DNA of 64,000 bases from Omphiscola glabra (taxonomy: Eukaryota; Mollusca; Gastropoda; Lymnaeidae). How positions within the stretch are numbered: the stretch's first letter is position 1; each line of letters opens with the position of its first letter. Location of the stretch: the NCBI GenBank assembly GCA_964017045.1, contig OZ024797.1:18066307-18130306 (forward strand), given 5' to 3'. The notes under the pieces were generated by a model that ran no database searches, was not told the DNA's origin, and worked only from the letters and a program-made list of their open reading frames with translations. The translations under genes and the position numbers were made by a program. Positions 11,640 through 24,006 of this stretch are shown here, one piece after another.

Positions 11640-12290
11640 AGGAACAACATCTCAACAACGTCACAACAACATCTCGACAGCGTCACAACAACATCTCAAC
11701 AGCGTCACAACAACATCTCAACAGCGTCACAACAACATCTCAACAACGTCACAACAACATCTCAAAAAGTCACAACAACATCTCAACAACGTCACAACAA
11801 CATCTCAACAACGTCACAACAACATCTCAACAGCGTCACAACAACATCTCAACAACGTCACAACAACATCTCAACAACGTCACAACAACATCTCAACAAC
11901 GTCACAACAACATCTCAACAGCGTCACAACAATATCTCAACAGCGTCACAACAACATCTCAATAACGTCACAACCACATCTCAACAACGTCAAAACAACA
12001 TCTCAACAACATCTCAACAGCGTCACAACAACATCTCAACAACGTCACAACAACATCTCAACAACGTCACAACAACATCTCAACAACGTCACAACAACAT
12101 CTCAACAACGTCACAACAACATCTCAACAACGTCACAACAACATCTCAACAGCGTCACAACAATATCTCAACAGCGTCACAACAACATCTCAACAACGTC
12201 ACAACAACATCTCAACAGCGTCACAACAACATCTCAATAACGTCACAACAACATCTCAACAACGTCACAACCACATCTCAACAACGTCAC
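11640..12290. repeat. 22-bp minisatellite, about 29 copies
   Basis: The unit is CATCTCAACAACGTCACAAC plus AA, with an AACAAC/AACAGC dimorphism. Because 22 is not divisible by three and the unit has no + strand stop, open frames of 150-238 codons appear (NISTTSQQHLNNVTTTSQQR type); these are not genes. Confidence 0.97.
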
Positions 12291-12369
12291 CAAAAACACT
12301 CAGCATTTTTTACTGGATGAATTTATCAACATTGACAAGTCGTGTCCTGGTTGTCAACTGATTTTAATA

Positions 12370-12490
12370 AAACTTTGACTACACCACCAAGCTTTGGCTA
12401 CACCACCAAACTTTGACTACACCACCAAACTTTGGCTACACCACCAAACTTTGGCTACATCATCAAACTTTGGCTACACCAGCAAACTGA
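12370..12490. repeat. 19-bp minisatellite
   Basis: Six copies of TTTGGCTACACCACCAAAC. Confidence 0.92.
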
Positions 12491-12971
12491 CTAGAGATTA
12501 CTTTGCTTTGTCTTTTGAAATATCGCGACACTTCACAACTTTATAGGACTAAACATGTGACCCGATATTAGGTGTCTTTTTTAATGTTATATAGATATAG
12601 CGGACAAAAGAAGGCAGGTCTGTACAGATTTCATACGATTTCTGTAAACACCAACCAGTGGTCATATCTGTCCCAAAATAGCCATGACAGTTTACAACTA
12701 TGGCTTCAGCTGATTGGTTCACTTGACCGACGTGACCTCTGTAAATGTTTCCCGAGACCTCGATAGTTTCCACGCACTTTTAATTCAAGCCGTAATGAGG
12801 ACACGTGTAATTATTTCACTTACATCTATTACCAAACAACAAGATCTCGCTTCACGCGTCAGTGATTTGGACCAGATCAAAAGACATTTTACGATGTACC
12901 CACGACACAATAAAATCATTATTTGTGGCATTCTGTCCTGTTGCCATTACTTTCACAATATGTTTGTCGTA
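12491..12971. other. Non-coding, no feature recognised
   Basis: Overlapping short frames on both strands have no conserved motif. Confidence 0.5.
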
Positions 12972-13282
12972 AACTATTGAGTTTGATGAGCTTAAATATC
13001 AGGCTGTTTAAACTATCGAGTTTTATGAGCTTAAATACCAGGCTGTTTAAACTATCGAGTTTTATGAGCTTAAATATCATGCTGTTTAAACTATCGAGTT
13101 TTATGAGCTTAAATATCAGGCTGTTTAAACTATTGAGTTTTATGAGCTTAAATACCAGGCTGTTTAAACTATCGAGTTTTATGAGCTTAAATATCATGCT
13201 GTTTAAACTATCGAGTTTTATGAGCTTAAATATCAGGCTGTTTAAACTATTGAGTTTTATGAGCTTAAATACCAGGCTGTTT
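12972..13282. repeat. 39-bp minisatellite, eight copies
   Basis: The unit contains CGAGTTTTATGAGCTTAAAT and CAGGCTGTTTAAACTAT. Being a multiple of three and stop-free on both strands in one frame, it opens 13-residue repeat frames on both strands. Variants CAGG/CATG and CGAG/TGAG alternate in a three-unit pattern. Confidence 0.95.
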
Positions 13283-13339
13283 TTTTTATGGAATTGCTGC
13301 AATGGGTTAAATCCCAGGCAGCGTGAAGAGCTTTAACGT

Positions 13340-13407
13340 CATCAAATAACAGCCAAGATATAAACTGTAGCCAAGATATAAACTGTAGCCAAGATATAAA
13401 CTGTAGC
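13340..13407. repeat. 18-bp repeat
   Basis: Three copies of AGCCAAGATATAAACTGT. Confidence 0.92.
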
Positions 13408-13459
13408 ATTCCATCCAGATATAGTTTTACTCTTTTGTTGTGTGTAATAATTCATTGTC

Positions 13460-13885
13460 GTCATCATACGTCAATCAGTCGTCAGTCATTGTTTCAGTCA
13501 TCATACGCCAGTCTTTCCTCTATGGACGTGTCCATCATTATACGCCAGTCAGTCATCTATGGAGAGTAGATTTATATGCCAGTCAGTCATCTATGGAGTG
13601 TAGATTTATACGCCAGTCAGTCATCTATGGGCATGTCCATCATCATACACTACTCATTCATCTGTGGGCGTATCCATCATCATACGCCAGTCAGTCATCT
13701 GTCATGTTTCAATCATCATACGCCAGTCAGTCATTTGTGGACGTGTCCATCATCATACGCCAGTCAGTCATCCGTGGACGTGTCCATCATCATACGCCAG
13801 TCACTCATCTGTTGACGTGTCCACATCATACGCCAGTCAGTCTTCTGTGGGCGTGTCCATCATCATACGCCAGTCAGTCAACGGT
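13460..13885. repeat. 37-bp minisatellite
   Basis: About 11 copies with CATACGCCAGTCAGTCATCT and GTGGACGTGTCCATCAT; some units are truncated. Confidence 0.93.
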
Positions 13886-14224
13886 GCTCGCCATTTTATG
13901 TTAGTGTTGAGTTGCCCCATTGTTAATTGTTTCATCTGTGCCTGGTTTCATGTGCATTTCTAATTAAGATCTGAGATAACGCGGCCCCCACGTGCGGCGC
14001 CAAATTAACATGTTTGTGTTGGGGGGTTGCTGTTTGTTGTGGTAAGGGTGGTTGAATGAAGAGTGGATCTCAAACATGAAAAAAAATATTAACATGCCTG
14101 CTAGAGCCTTACCCTGATTTAAACTGTATATTCTACTTTGTTTGAGGATGCTAATGCTTCTTAGTTACAAGCTGTATCAGCTGGTGTGATGAAATTGTTC
14201 TTTAGTTGAATGTCTGAAGTACGA
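13886..14224. other. Non-coding, no feature recognised
   Basis: A spacer between the 37-bp array and the LINE remnant. The LINE may begin slightly earlier than annotated. Confidence 0.5.
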
Positions 14225-15040
14225 AAGAAATGGTTGTCGATCTCCGGAGGGGCAATCACCCAATTGGCAGATCTCACAATAAATAATCACAGTATAGAAC
14301 CTAGATGTCACAGTATTGAACAAGTTGTGACATATAAGTACCTAGATGTCAGCATTAATAATTAGCTGACATGGCATGAACACGGCCTAATTCTGTATAA
14401 TGAAAAAGTCAACCAAAAACGTCTCTATCTTAAACAATTTCTGCGTCAACAAACAAGTGATGAACTTATTCTACAGTGCAACAATTGGAAGCCTATTAAA
14501 CCTCAGTATTACCTGCTGGTGTGGGGAATTCATCGTCTGACGTCAAGCACGGATTATATAGACTAATAAAGAAAGCTAGCAGCATCACGCAAGCTAAACT
14601 TTATGAACTATTGGAAGAAAAATGCTGTTGTAAAACTAAAAATATTCTGGGTGTTACAACCCACGCACTTATCACAGATACCAAATATCATCTCGATCAG
14701 GGCGAATATTTTTCTCTTTAAGTTTAGACCGAAATATATGGAACTTCTTTTGTTCCCTAGTCTGTTCCAATTTACCAGCGTGCTCCTCCAGCGGTTACCT
14801 AATCTAAATGATCACAAATTAAGTCAATTATTGTCACTAAAGGAGTTGATTGATGACTGATTTTTACTCTAAAGAAATACTTTAGATGTCTTGTGTTCAA
14901 ATTGTTATAATTGTAAAATGTTGTCTTGGTTTAAATGTGCATTTATAAATGTGCTAAAAATGAATATTTACAATGTAAAAAAAACAACATTTCCATTACT
15001 TTGGCTAAATAAAATAATCTTATCTTATTCTTATCTACTT
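14225..15040 (+). mobile_element. LINE reverse-transcriptase 3' remnant with microsatellite-like tail
   Basis: Degenerate frames read TYKYLDVSINN then LTWHEH (the F-KYLGV-ID--L-W--H motif after the RT palm), then GNSSSDVKHGLYRLIKKASS (14527-14586) and a RNSFVP/SLFQFTSVLL-like C-terminal segment. This order is typical of jockey/RTE/CR1-type ORF2 ends. Stops and frameshifts (for example at 14360 and 14720) kill it. The copy ends near 15040 in AATAAAATAATCTTATCTTA, a short-repeat 3' tail as expected for target-primed insertion. The 48-bp minisatellite follows directly. Confidence 0.7.
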
Positions 15041-15047
15041 CGGTCTC

Positions 15048-15330
15048 TTGTCAGCGTTAGGGAGGTTTCTAGATGTCAGGACAACATTGATGTCTTACAG
15101 ACTGTTGTCAACGTTAGAAGATGTCAGGACAACATTGATGTCTTTCAGACTTTTGTCGGCGTTAGAAGATGTCAGGACAACATTGATGTCTTTCAGACTC
15201 TTGTCGGCGTTAGAAGATGTCAGGACAACATTGATGTCTTTCAGACTGTTGTCAGCGTTAGAAGATGTCAGGACAACATTGATGTCTTTCAGTCTCTTGT
15301 CGGCGTTAGAGAGACTGCTAGATGTTAGGA
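15048..15330. repeat. 48-bp minisatellite
   Basis: About six copies with AGATGTCAGGACAACATTGA and TGTCTTTCAGACT. It starts within 10 bp of the LINE 3' tail. Confidence 0.95.
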
Positions 15331-15861
15331 CAAGATTGGCGTCTTGCCATCTCTGTTTTGTCTTAAGATTGTTTCAATACATTGGTTTTCAAGTTAAGAA
15401 TTTATTTCTCTGAGCATTTTTTCGTGGACATTTCCCTCACGACTTTTCACAGCGATATCCATTGTTTGGATGAGAAACGCTCGTCTGTCTGTACTCTCGA
15501 AAATGGAATAGAGGTCATTGTTGACCTGTTGGTCACACCGGATGTTTTGTGAGACCACACGACTGTCGGTGCGCCCCCCCCCCACCCCCGTATTGTGACA
15601 AGATCGACTAACCGCAACTTAATCCCGACCAGAGGAATGACAATCTGTGCGCGTGTCCAAGCGTGGATTGTCAAGGCTGATCATTGCCGGTCACTGAATC
15701 CTAATGACGTCATTAAGTCACTTGGAAGAGATGCATTAATGGTTTTCACATCTGGCTCGAGTTCTAAGAGATCCGTCTTTACCGCTGTCCGGCAAACGTT
15801 GTCTCAATCGTTCTATCACTGACCAGATGGCCGGTGATGTCCGAGACGGTGAGACAAGACA
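15331..15861. other. Non-coding, contains a palindromic CRE
   Basis: A C run at about 15574 and the 14-bp CRE palindrome. No gene was recognised. Confidence 0.5.
15702..15715. promoter_or_regulatory. Palindromic CRE
   Basis: TAATGACGTCATTA is a perfect 14-bp palindrome around the CREB/ATF core. No gene was recognised next to it. Confidence 0.3.
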
Positions 15862-16458
15862 TCAGATCCTTGCTGACACAGAGTCACAGATCCTTGTTGA
15901 CACAGAGTCACAGATCCTTGCTGACTGCGGAGTCACAGATCCTTGCTGACACAGAGTCTCAGATCCTTGCTGACACGGAGTCACAGATCCTTGCTGACAC
16001 AGAGTCACAGATCCTTGTTGACACAGAGTCACAGATCCTTGCTGACACAGAGTCTCAGATCCTTGCTGACACAGAGTCTCAGATTCTTGCTGACACAGAG
16101 TCACAGATCCTTGTTGACACAGAGTCTCAGATCCTTGCTGACTGCGGAGTCACAGATCCTTGCTGACACAGAGTCTCAGATCCTTGCTGACACAGAGTCA
16201 CAGATCCTTGCTGACACAGAGTCTCAGATCCTTGCTGACACAGAGTCACAGATCCTTGCTGACACAGAGTCTCAGATCCTTGCTGACACAGAGTCACAGA
16301 TCCTTGCTGACACGGAGTCTCAGATCCTTGCTGACACAGAGTCACAGATCCTTGCTGACACAGAGTCACAGATCCTTGCTGACACAGAGTCACATATCCT
16401 TGCTGACACGGAGTCACAGATCCTTGCTGACTGCGGAGTCACAGATCATTGCTGACAT
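15862..16458. repeat. 24-bp minisatellite, about 25 copies
   Basis: The unit is CAGATCCTTGCTGACACAGA plus GTCA. Variants include ACACAGAG/ACACGGAG and a 25-bp CTGCGGAG form at about 15923, 16140 and 16429, giving spacings of 9 and 12 units. Open frames on both strands are repeat artefacts. Confidence 0.97.
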
Positions 16459-16794
16459 AGATTCATGTCTCGTCAATTAGATTCATATCATTAAATTAAG
16501 AGTCATTGCTACTATGGAAATGTTCAGGATTTTAAAAAAAAATGAATTCCTTGCTCCTTAATTATATACAAAACAGGTAGCCATGACTACCGCACCTAAG
16601 GGCTCTTAAGTCACAAAAGGAAACGCGATCAAAGTATGATACCACACCTAAGGGCTCTTAAGTCACACTTATACGGACATATCTCAAATAACGTCATCTA
16701 TACTGACACATCACAACCTAAACCATTTATACAGACGCATCTCACATACATCATTTCTACAGGCACCACTCAACCAACATTATCATACAGACAC

Positions 16795-17170
16795 ATCTCA
16801 ACAATAGCGCCGTCTACACAGACACATCCCAACAATACCGCCATCTACACAGACACATCCCAACAATACCACCATCTACACAGACACATCCCAACAATAC
16901 CGCCATCTACACAGACACATCCCAACAATACCGCCATCTACACAGACACATCCCTACTATAGCGCCATCTACACAGACACATCCCAACAATACCGCCATC
17001 TACACAGACACATCCCAACAATACCGCCATCTACACAGACACATCCCTACTATAGCGCCATCTACACAGACACATCCCAACAATACCGCCATCTACACAG
17101 ACACATCCCAAAAATACCGCCATCTACACAGACACATCCCAACAATACCGCCATCTAAAACAGATACATC
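16795..17170. repeat. 31-bp minisatellite, about 12 copies
   Basis: The unit is CACAGACACATCCCAACAAT plus ACCGCCATCTA; some units read CCCTACTATAGCGCCATCTA. The minus strand of each unit contains TAGATGGCGGT or TAGATGGCGCT. Confidence 0.95.
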
Positions 17171-17980
17171 CAATCAATGGCGCCATCTACTGATACGATT
17201 GTCAACGGACGCCAAACGTCTCACGTGGTTTAATTACCGAAGGAGACCTGTTTTCCAACCTAATGATGAACCATTCACAGTCCGCACTGACCGCAGGATT
17301 CCCCGATTACTTCCACCGATGTTTCAAAAGTATCGAGTCAGCCTAGGGGGTCGATTTCTCTGACGGCATGTTTGTATTCTTTGAACCTTTAAACGTTGGA
17401 GCTGTGTCCACCAGCATTGTCCGGTGGTGTCCGAGATCCCACAGAGTTGAGTGGAATATTGATGGAGTGAGTTGATCAACAGACGCAATTGGTTAGGTGC
17501 TCGTCTGAAATGAGGGGGTGGTGGTGGAAAGGGGGGGGGGGAATGGTTGCTATTCTGAAATGAAAATGTGGGAGTGGTGAAGCTGATAGTCTCAAATGAG
17601 GGGGGGGGGGGATGAGTGCTAGCCTGAGCTGAGGGAGTTGAGGGGGGCTAATTTGGATGTCTGTGTATGTGTGTATGGGGTGGGGGTATGATGACATGAA
17701 AGTTATAGTCGGTATATTTGAAGACGACGATGTTGAGTTAAATTGGCTGGGAAGTGGTGTGGCAAAGGAAAGAAGGGAGGTGGAGGGAAATGTGGTTTGG
17801 TAAACGCGGGTAGAGGTTGCTTAGTTGGTTGAATGTAACGATGGATAGATGGGGGAAAGTTAGTCACTATGGGGTGTTTGGGGTGGGGGAGCTGTCAGTT
17901 AAATAGAATATACGTGGTGGGAATGAAGGCAGGAGGCGGTAGGTGGTGTAGTGTAGGAGGGCTGCTGCAGAGGATGGCTG
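17171..17980. other. Non-coding, G-rich right half
   Basis: GGGGTGG-type runs (17510-17900) on the + strand. Proline-rich minus-strand frames there reflect composition. Confidence 0.55.
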
Positions 17981-18137
17981 CAGTGGCGTAGTTAGCGTTG
18001 GTACCGCCCGGGGTGGGCAAATAGTTTAGCCACACCAAATGTATGTAGATGACCGAAAATTCCGCCCTTCCTTATCTATAGAAAAAAGTGCCGCACGTGG
18101 CAAACCACCACTTCTGCATCCCCTGCATACGCCTCTG
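17981..18137. mobile_element. hAT-like MITE, CAGTGGCGTAG family
   Basis: Starts CAGTGGCGTAGTTAGCG and ends GCATACGCCTCTG, inverted complements over about 12 bp. Flanks GATGGCTG and GTAGGCTG agree at 6 of 8 positions, fitting an old 8-bp duplication. It ends about 150 bp upstream of the pentanucleotide array. Confidence 0.55.
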
Positions 18138-18285
18138 GTAGGCTGGTTTGTGTGTTTGTTTGTGGGGGGGGGGGGGGAGTGGGTGTGGAGTTGGAGAGGA
18201 AATGAAGAGGACACGAATCCTCTAACTGACGGTTGTAGTAAACGTGAACTAAAAGTGGATCCAAATCCTTTTCTTAAATGGGCAA

Positions 18286-20265
18286 TACGATACGATACGA
18301 TACGATACGATGCGATACGATACGATACGATACAATACAATACAATACAATACGATACAATACAATACAATACAATACGATACAATACAATACAATACGA
18401 TACAATACAATACGATACGATACAATACGATACGATACAATACGATACGATACAATACAATACGATACGATACAATACGATACGATACAATACGATACAA
18501 TACAATACAATACGATACAATACAATACGATACGATACAATACGATACAATACAATACAATACAATACAATACAATACAATACAATACAATACGATACAA
18601 TACGATACGATACGATACAATACAATACAATACAATACGATACGATACAATACGATACAATACAATACGATACAATACAATACGATACAATACAATACAA
18701 TACGATACAATACAATACGATACGATACAATACGATACAATACAATACAATACAATACAATACAATACAATACAATACAATACAATACGATACAATACAA
18801 TACGATACGATACAATACAATACAATACGATACAATACGATACGATACGATACAATACAATACAATACGATACAATACAATACAATACGATACAATACAA
18901 TACAGTACGATACAATACAATACGATACGATACAATACAATACAATACGATACAATACGATACGATACGATACAATACAATACGATACAATACAATACAG
19001 TACGATACAATACGATACGATACGATACAATACGATACAATACAATACAATACAATACGATACGATACAATACAATACAATACAATACAATACGATACAA
19101 TACAATACGATACAATACAATACGATACGATACAATACAATACGATACAATACAATACAATACGATACGATACAATACAATACAATACGATACGATACAA
19201 TACAATACGATACAATACAATACGATACAATACAATACGATACGATACAATACAATACAATACGATACGATACGATACAATACAATACAATACGATACGA
19301 TACAATACAATACAATACGATACGATACAATACAATACAATACAATACGATACGATACAATACAATACGATACGATACAATACAATACGATACAATACAA
19401 TACGATACGATACGATACAATACGATACAATACAATACAATACGATACGATACAATACAATACAATACGATACGATACGATACAATACAATACAATACGA
19501 TACGATACAATACAATACAATACGATACAATACAATACAATACGATACGATACAATACAATACGATACGATACAATACAATACAATACGATACGATACAA
19601 TACAATACGATACGATACAATACAATACGATACAATACAATACAATACGATACAATACAATACGATACAATACGATACAATACAATACGATACGATACAA
19701 TACAATACAATACAATACGATACAATACAATACGATACAATACGATACAATACAATACGATACGATACAATACAATACGATACAATACGATACAATACAA
19801 TACGATACGATACAATACAATACGATACAATACAATACAATACGATACAATACAATACGATACGATACAATACAATACGATACGATACAATACAATACGA
19901 TACAATACAATACGATACGATACGATACAATACAATACGATACGATACGATACAATACAATACGATACAATACGATACAATACAATACGATACGATACAA
20001 TACAATACGATACGATACAATACAATACAATACGATACAATACAATACGATACGATACAATACAATACGATACAATACGATACAATACAATACGATACGA
20101 TACAATACAATACGATACGATACAATACAATACAATACAATACGATACAATACAATACTATACGATACAATACAATACGATACGATACAATACAATACGA
20201 TACGATACAATACAATACGATACAATACAATACAATACAAAACAATACAATACGATACGATACAA
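18286..20265. repeat. (TACRA)n pentanucleotide array, 1,980 bp, about 396 units
   Basis: Nearly every unit is TACGA or TACAA. Rare exceptions are TGCGA (18311), TACAG (about 18903 and 18999), TACTA (20157) and AACAA (20241). The array is in perfect 5-bp register throughout. Neither unit contains a stop in any of six frames, so frames of 618-747 codons exist on both strands (DTIQYNTIRY and CIVSYRIVLY types); they are not genes. Confidence 0.99.
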
Positions 20266-20344
20266 TATACTATATTTTCTAGCAAATAAAAAGACGATAT
20301 ATTACTAAATGATGTACACGTGTAACAAAATTTTGCTGTCTACG

Positions 20345-20525
20345 ATATAGGGGGCGGGGGTGCTTTAGGGGTGGGGGCGCTTTAGGGGGTGGGGCGCTTT
20401 GTGGTGGGGCGCTTTAGGATGTGGGGGCGCTTTAGGATGTGGGGGCGCTTTAGGGTGGGGGAGCTTTAGGGGGGTGGAGGCGCTTTATGGGTGAGGGCGC
20501 TTTAGGGGTGGGGGCGCTTATTCAC
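20345..20525. repeat. G-rich 17-bp minisatellite
   Basis: About ten copies of GGGGGCGCTTTAGGGGT. Clustered G runs of three to five could form G-quadruplexes on the + strand. Confidence 0.92.
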
Positions 20526-21449
20526 AGAACCATTGTCCTATCGATCCAATGAGCGCCCCTCGTCCGGGTGGACGCCATGTTGCCCTTAGTGTGACCTTGC
20601 AGTGAACTCGTTTTAATTCATTTTTCTCTTGTGTTTCTGTCAGACACTTAAACATTTGAATAGAGCCCGCCGCATGAATGGGATGAACTCTCGCGAGACT
20701 TGGAAGTAACGAGTGTTTAGTGGAGTGCGGCGAGACTACGGCTGGTACAGAAGCACTTAGAGATTAATTGTTACTCCTAACGGCTTTTTATTGATGGATT
20801 ATGGATAGCTTTTTTTAAAAATAGGTTTACAACAAGGGTTCTCACTTTGGGTACAAGAGTGGAAGCTATTGATATTATTTATTATTGAAACAGTCAATAG
20901 ATGGATGCAGTGACGATCCAGTTCAATAGGACATTGGGGGGGGGGGGAATATTACACCCCTGGATAAGTAGTTATTTAGATGGATTGATGTTTAAATAAA
21001 TGGATGGGAGAAAGAGATAGCTCTTCAGATGGATAGTAGGTTGGTAAAAATGGAAATATGGATATCATGGAGGATATTTTTTTGCATGGATGACTAAACG
21101 AATAATTAAGGAACAAACATAGATGGATTGTTATGCATATGGATGGAAGGACATTGTTAGCATATTTTTGTTAATGGAGTTGTCTGAAATCTATACAGCA
21201 TCATTTCGTTATTATGTTTTTACTTTGCTTTTTCTTCGGTTGGAATTTTTTTTACATCAAAACTGTCCGAACTTTGCATCCATTATCTGGCATAGAAATA
21301 ATAGTCTGCTATTCTTAATATCATTTATCAGCTAGACACAGCCGCCATTGGCAATACAAAAAGATAATAATAATGCTTAAAAGCAAAAATTATCAATAAA
21401 TAAATTACTTCAGACATGCAATAGAAACCGTTTCCCCTCCTCATATGTA
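20526..21449. other. Non-coding, contains a TCTCGCGAGA site
   Basis: A CpG-richer patch at 20530-20720 followed by GATGGAT-rich AT sequence. CAAGGGTTCTCACTTTGG at about 20832 faintly resembles a hAT end. Confidence 0.5.
20689..20698. promoter_or_regulatory. TCTCGCGAGA palindrome
   Basis: This exact 10-mer is the animal CpG-promoter element bound by BANP. It sits in a locally CpG-richer stretch (20530-20720). No gene start could be identified beside it, so a promoter role is only a possibility. Confidence 0.35.
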
Positions 21450-21550
21450 AGAAATTAGATGGTGATTGGAAATGATGATTGGAAATTAAGATTGAAAATG
21501 ATGATTGGAAATTAAGATTGAAAATGATGATTGAGAAGAATGATTGGAAA
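21450..21550. repeat. Short tandem repeat
   Basis: About four copies built on GATGATTGGAAATTAAGATT plus GAAAAT. Confidence 0.85.
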
Positions 21551-21584
21551 CTCTGCATATGATAAACGACACATTCAGCCCATA

Positions 21585-21695
21585 CCCTTGCATGGCATAT
21601 CACCCCATACCCCATGATATAACCTCATACCCCTCCATATCAACCCATATCCCCCCATATCCCTCCATATTCCCCCCATATCCCACCATATTTGC
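21585..21695. repeat. CATATCCC-rich repeat
   Basis: Irregular 9-18-bp units of CATATCCCNCCATATTCC. Confidence 0.85.
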
Positions 21696-22302
21696 CAGAA
21701 GTCTTTTTTCTGCAACCATTAACAACCACAGATGTCCTAATTTGAACACCAGACCACAAAAAATCTCGAGATGACGGAGCAACGGCTCTGCAGCGCACTA
21801 CGAATATTTTACTTCGTGGGATCCCATGTGATGGTCGAAATGCGGCTGTACAATGATACAAATATTTATGGCAAAATAGTGACCGGCCTTAAGGGTACTG
21901 GATCTGGCAAAGATTTTTTTCTTAGGTTGGAATTAATCTATTTATCATTTGAAGGGTTATCATGTTACCGCTCCCCAGGGGGCAGTTTCGGTCGGGCACG
22001 AGCCAAGATGGGTCAAAGGTCGAAGGATGAGGATGGAACCTTTTTTCCAGCTGTGGTGAAAAATGACATGTTATGGCTACCGTTTGGTGGGGTGTCGGAA
22101 CGGTTGGGGGTTGAAAAGATTTAGGAAGGGGATAAGACGATTTGGCTGATATGTTAATAGGACGGGAAAAGATTGCGAGGTTGAAAGGAGAAAAGTGGAG
22201 AGAGTTAACAACAGACTCTCCATGGTTACGTTTTTATTTACGCCGCGGATCGATCTCGACCACAGACCATCAATAAATGGTGGTGTACAAGAGACACATC
22301 AC
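21696..22302. other. Non-coding, no feature recognised
   Basis: The 117-codon frame 21771-22124 has no recognisable domain. CCCCAGGGGGCAGT at about 21974 is weakly CTCF-like. Confidence 0.45.
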
Positions 22303-22420
22303 TAACACAACACACATGCACTGACACACCACACATCACTATACAAACATGCACTGACACACCACACATGCACTGACACACCACACATGCACTGACACAC
22401 CACACATGCACTGCCACACA
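22303..22420. repeat. CACATGCACTGACACAC minisatellite
   Basis: About six copies of an 18-bp unit ACACATGCACTGACACAC. Confidence 0.9.
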
Positions 22421-22545
22421 GGACCACCCTATACATAAACATGATCTCTCTGCATGTTCTTCGGTGCAGCACGGTAACTTTTGAGATCAAAAACAATTGA
22501 AAAGATTTTATTTTAATTTTCTGCTTGAAACATTTTGAATTAGAC

Positions 22546-22734
22546 CAGCGGTTCTCAACCTGTGGGTCGCGACCTCTTTGGGGGTCGAATGACTCTTTTA
22601 CATAGGTCACCTCGGACCATCGGAAAACACATATACTCTACAGTTATGAAGTAGTTACGAAACGAATTTTGTGGTGGGGGTCGCTGAGAAATAGTATTAA
22701 AGGGTCGTGGCATACAAAAGGTTGAGAACAACTG
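22546..22734. mobile_element. hAT-like MITE with perfect 8-bp target duplication
   Basis: Starts CAGCGGTTCTCAACCTGTGG and ends AGGTTGAGAACAACTG. The flanks AATTAGAC (22538-22545) and AATTAGAC (22735-22742) are identical. An interior match (ACACATATACTCTA, TTATGAAGTAG, AAAGGGTCG) is shared with the copy at 38779. At 189 bp there is no coding capacity; it would depend on an autonomous hAT transposase. Confidence 0.85.
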
Positions 22735-23054
22735 AATTAGACGATGATAGTACCCCATTAATGAGAAAACCGCTTCGCTGTTCCATAATATGATGAGGTG
22801 ATGTCATTTCCTGATCGTCACTCTTGAATTGTCTCATGCTGCCAGCTCTCCCCTCCCCTCACACCGACCTGCACTTGGACTACACTCTGTTCAAACCCAC
22901 TCAGCCGTGACACAATCCATGAGGCTTATCGTTCTTTGCTTCCAATATTACTGCAGATCAGTCACGCGTGCCTCATAACGTGTCGCAAGGAATGCCTCTA
23001 TCGTCACACACCAGTGGCCTCGCACACTCAATTCTTGCATAAATTAATACCTAT

Positions 23055-23450
23055 CTGGCCATCACCTACCTGCCATCACCTACCTGCCCATCACCTACCT
23101 GCCCATCACCTACCTGCCCATCACCTACCTGCCCATCACCTACCTGCCCAATACCTACCTGCCCATCACCTACCTGCCATCACCTATCTGGCCATCACCT
23201 ACCTGCCATCACCTATCTGCCCATCACCTATCTGGTCATCACCTACCTGCCATCACCTATCTGGACATCACCTACCTGCCCATCACCTATCTGGACATCA
23301 CCTACCTGCCCATCACCTACCTGCCCATCACCTACCTGCCCATCACCTACCTGCCCATCACCTACCTGCCCATCACCTACCTGCCCATCACCTACCTGCC
23401 CATCACCTACCTGCCCATCACCTACCTGCCCATCACCTATCTGGTCATCC
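23055..23450. repeat. 15-bp minisatellite upstream of the TRIM9-like exon, about 27 copies
   Basis: The unit is CATCACCTACCTGCC; variants read TATCTGG. A shorter block of the same theme (CATCACCTACCTGTC) lies at 23590-23650, within about 50 bp of the acceptor. It is probably intronic. Confidence 0.95.
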
Positions 23451-23496
23451 CCTGTGCGTCATGTATCTGACTTTATCATTGAAATTGAACTATTGA

Positions 23497-24006
<510 letters not shown>

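Noticed and set aside
11513..12320. Q/T/N-rich frames that look like low-complexity proteins
   Set aside because: Three-frame readings of a 22-bp repeat; no conserved start or flanking coding sequence.
15862..16458. CRISPR-like regular array
   Set aside because: Units are contiguous 24-mers without unique spacers, and the genome is eukaryotic.
18039..20282. Open frames of 618-747 codons on both strands
   Set aside because: They are produced by stop-free TACGA/TACAA units in all six frames; the peptides are simple repeats.
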